Assembly: GCA_021846145.1 (NCBI GenBank)
Contig: JAJZCJ010000186.1
Span: 1-6,496 of the forward strand
Source of the DNA: Bacillota bacterium
Lineage (GTDB): Bacteria > Bacillota > Bacilli > Alicyclobacillales > SLC66
DNA: 6,496 bases
Reading direction: 5' to 3'
Made by a program: the position numbers and the translations under genes. The notes under the pieces were generated by a model, which worked only from the letters and a program-made list of their open reading frames with translations, was not told the origin of the DNA and made no database searches. Each line of letters opens with the position of its first letter. Positions within the stretch are counted from its first letter, which is position 1. This document shows, piece by piece, positions 5,127 to 6,496 of the stretch.

Positions 5127-6496
5127 CTACAAGATAAATCGCTCCACCATCGTTTGTAATTTTCCAGCTAATTTTTCTAATGAATTAGCCGATGCTGCTA
5201 TTTCTTCCATGCTAGCTAATTGTTCCTCCGCTTCTTTTGATATATTCTGAGTAGCTAGCGAATTTGAAGTTGCTATTTCATGTATCAACTGCATTGCATT
5301 CACCACACCATCACTGTCTGACGCCATGGCCTTCACCGCATTTGAAACTTCGTGAATCTGATGCGTGACGTTTGCAATTGCATTTTCAATCGAAGAAAAT
5401 GCTTCACTTGCCAACTCCACAGCAGTTGATCCATCATCTACTACCGATGATGCTTGATTGGTTAAGGCAATCGCATTCGCGGTATCCGTTTGAATGGTAT
5501 TGACCAACGCAGTGATCTGATCAGCAGACTCAGCAGATTCTGCAGCAAGTTTTCGCACTTCATCGGCAACCACAGCAAATCCACGTCCATGTTCGCCCGC
5601 GCGGGCAGCTTCGATCGCAGCATTGAGTGCCAAAAGATTTGTTTGTTGGGAAATATTAGTTATCACGCTCACAATTTCTCCAATTTGCTTGGAGCGATTA
5701 CCCAACACATCCACCGCTTGTTCTAGCGAATTGACACTGTCTTTTATCACATTCATCCCATCATGAACAAGTTTAATCGATGTTTTCCCGCTATCAGCCA
5801 TATTTGAAGCGTCAATGGATGTCGTAGATACTAAATTAGCACGCTCTGCTATTTGCTGAATTTGTGTAGAAATCGCATTCACCGCACGAGTGCTATTCTC
5901 GACATTATGAGACTGTTTTTCTGAACCCACCGCCACTTCCTGAACATTAATCGCGATGTGTTCGGTGGCATGACTATTTTCTTCAGCACTTGACGTCAAC
6001 TCTTCCGATGCGGATGCCAAATGGCTCGAAGTCTCACTCACATTTTGAATCAACGTACGTAGTGAAGCGGTCATATTGTTAAAACTGTTTGCCAGTTGTC
6101 CAATAATATCTCTGCTCTTAATTTCCACGTGTTCAGTGAGTTTGCCCTCACTCACTTTCACCACTGCTTCAGACAATTGCTGCAAAGGTTTCATGATCGA
6201 AAGGTAAAGCAAGAAAAATAACAATCCAAAAACCAGCAAGGAAAGCACCAACACAATTAAAGTCGTTTGCAAAATGGAGTTGACAGTCGAATAAATCTGC
6301 GATGCGTATAATACAGCTCCCACTTTCCAGCCCGTTAGTTGGTTAGTGGAATAAGTAATGTAGGCTGATTGATGATTGACTGTAGTCAAGTATTGGCCTG
6401 ATTGATGTGAGTACATCGGCACAGCAAATGCAGCAATGTTATTGCCAGGTTTACTAGTCATATCTACCAATACGTGACGATCTGACCCATAAATAA
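5127..6496 (-). CDS. Methyl-accepting chemotaxis receptor (5' end beyond window)
   Basis: The frame is open to the right edge (first visible residues [19 protein letters not shown]), so the N-terminus, first membrane segment and most of the sensor are missing. A TTG at 6470 is internal, not a start. The visible 455 residues show the end of an extracellular Cache-like sensor ([20 protein letters not shown], about 49-68), membrane segment 75-100, HAMP 97-150, and a long cytoplasmic signalling coiled coil. Its conserved hairpin tip ([36 protein letters not shown], about 281-316) contacts CheA and CheW. EE pairs near 164-165 and 171-172 are plausible methylation sites. It ends [10 protein letters not shown] without a CheR/CheB-binding tether, as is common in Gram-positive bacteria. 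It senses an unknown ligand and controls CheA kinase at the membrane. Stop TAG at 5129-5127. fapA starts 33 bases on. Confidence 0.95.
   Translation of the reverse strand, partial: IYGSDRHVLVDMTSKPGNNIAAFAVPMYSHQSGQYLTTVNHQSAYITYSTNQLTGWKVGAVLYASQIYSTVNSILQTTLIVLVLSLLVFGLLFFLLYLSIMKPLQQLSEAVVKVSEGKLTEHVEIKSRDIIGQLANSFNNMTASLRTLIQNVSETSSHLASASEELTSSAEENSHATEHIAINVQEVAVGSEKQSHNVENSTRAVNAISTQIQQIAERANLVSTTSIDASNMADSGKTSIKLVHDGMNVIKDSVNSLEQAVDVLGNRSKQIGEIVSVITNISQQTNLLALNAAIEAARAGEHGRGFAVVADEVRKLAAESAESADQITALVNTIQTDTANAIALTNQASSVVDDGSTAVELASEAFSSIENAIANVTHQIHEVSNAVKAMASDSDGVVNAMQLIHEIATSNSLATQNISKEAEEQLASMEEIAASANSLEKLAGKLQTMVERFIL

Noticed and set aside
5127..6470. Complete receptor starting at TTG 6470
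   Set aside because: The frame continues upstream to the window edge without a stop, and a receptor needs a further sensor region and a first membrane segment.

Overview
The window holds one co-directional minus-strand gene cluster whose second gene has been split by an insertion sequence. The cluster reads right to left: a methyl-accepting chemotaxis receptor cut by the right edge (5127-6496), a FapA/DUF342 gene (5093 down to 1596, interrupted), a protein with three GAF-like domains (1576-41), and the first codons of a further gene that starts in a 4-base overlap and leaves the left edge (44-1). The close spacings (33 bases, 16-19 bases, 4-base overlap) suggest a single transcript. Its promoter would lie beyond the right edge.

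The host is probably a motile Firmicute. The receptor resembles Gram-positive Cache-type receptors and has no C-terminal receptor tether. The host genes are AT-leaning, start on GTG and ATG, and one has a strong AGGGGG ribosome site. Genus cannot be fixed from this window. An Alicyclobacillaceae-like acidophile is only a guess.

The insertion spans 2245-4163 (1919 bp). It is bounded by perfect 15-bp inverted repeats and flanked by a 4-bp direct repeat, ATAA. Removing the element and one ATAA restores an uninterrupted 524-codon FapA frame. The element carries one plus-strand DDE transposase (2496-3977), visibly more GC-rich than the host genes and transcribed against the operon. A second, inner pair of inverted repeats (AAAATCAGCG at 2395-2404, reverse complement at 4005-4014) hugs the transposase more tightly. 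The 1.9-kb element may therefore be one IS with long non-coding ends, or a ~1.6-kb IS nested in a small non-autonomous element. The transposase leader has a TTGACA-type promoter and two mutually exclusive hairpins over its ribosome site. This looks like protection against transcription entering from outside.

In the intact state the cluster would couple a membrane chemoreceptor to a FapA-type beta-helix/coiled-coil protein and a soluble GAF sensor. Here FapA is broken, and the GAF gene and its follower may suffer polar effects unless an internal promoter exists. I see no CRISPR array, tRNA, rRNA or defence system.
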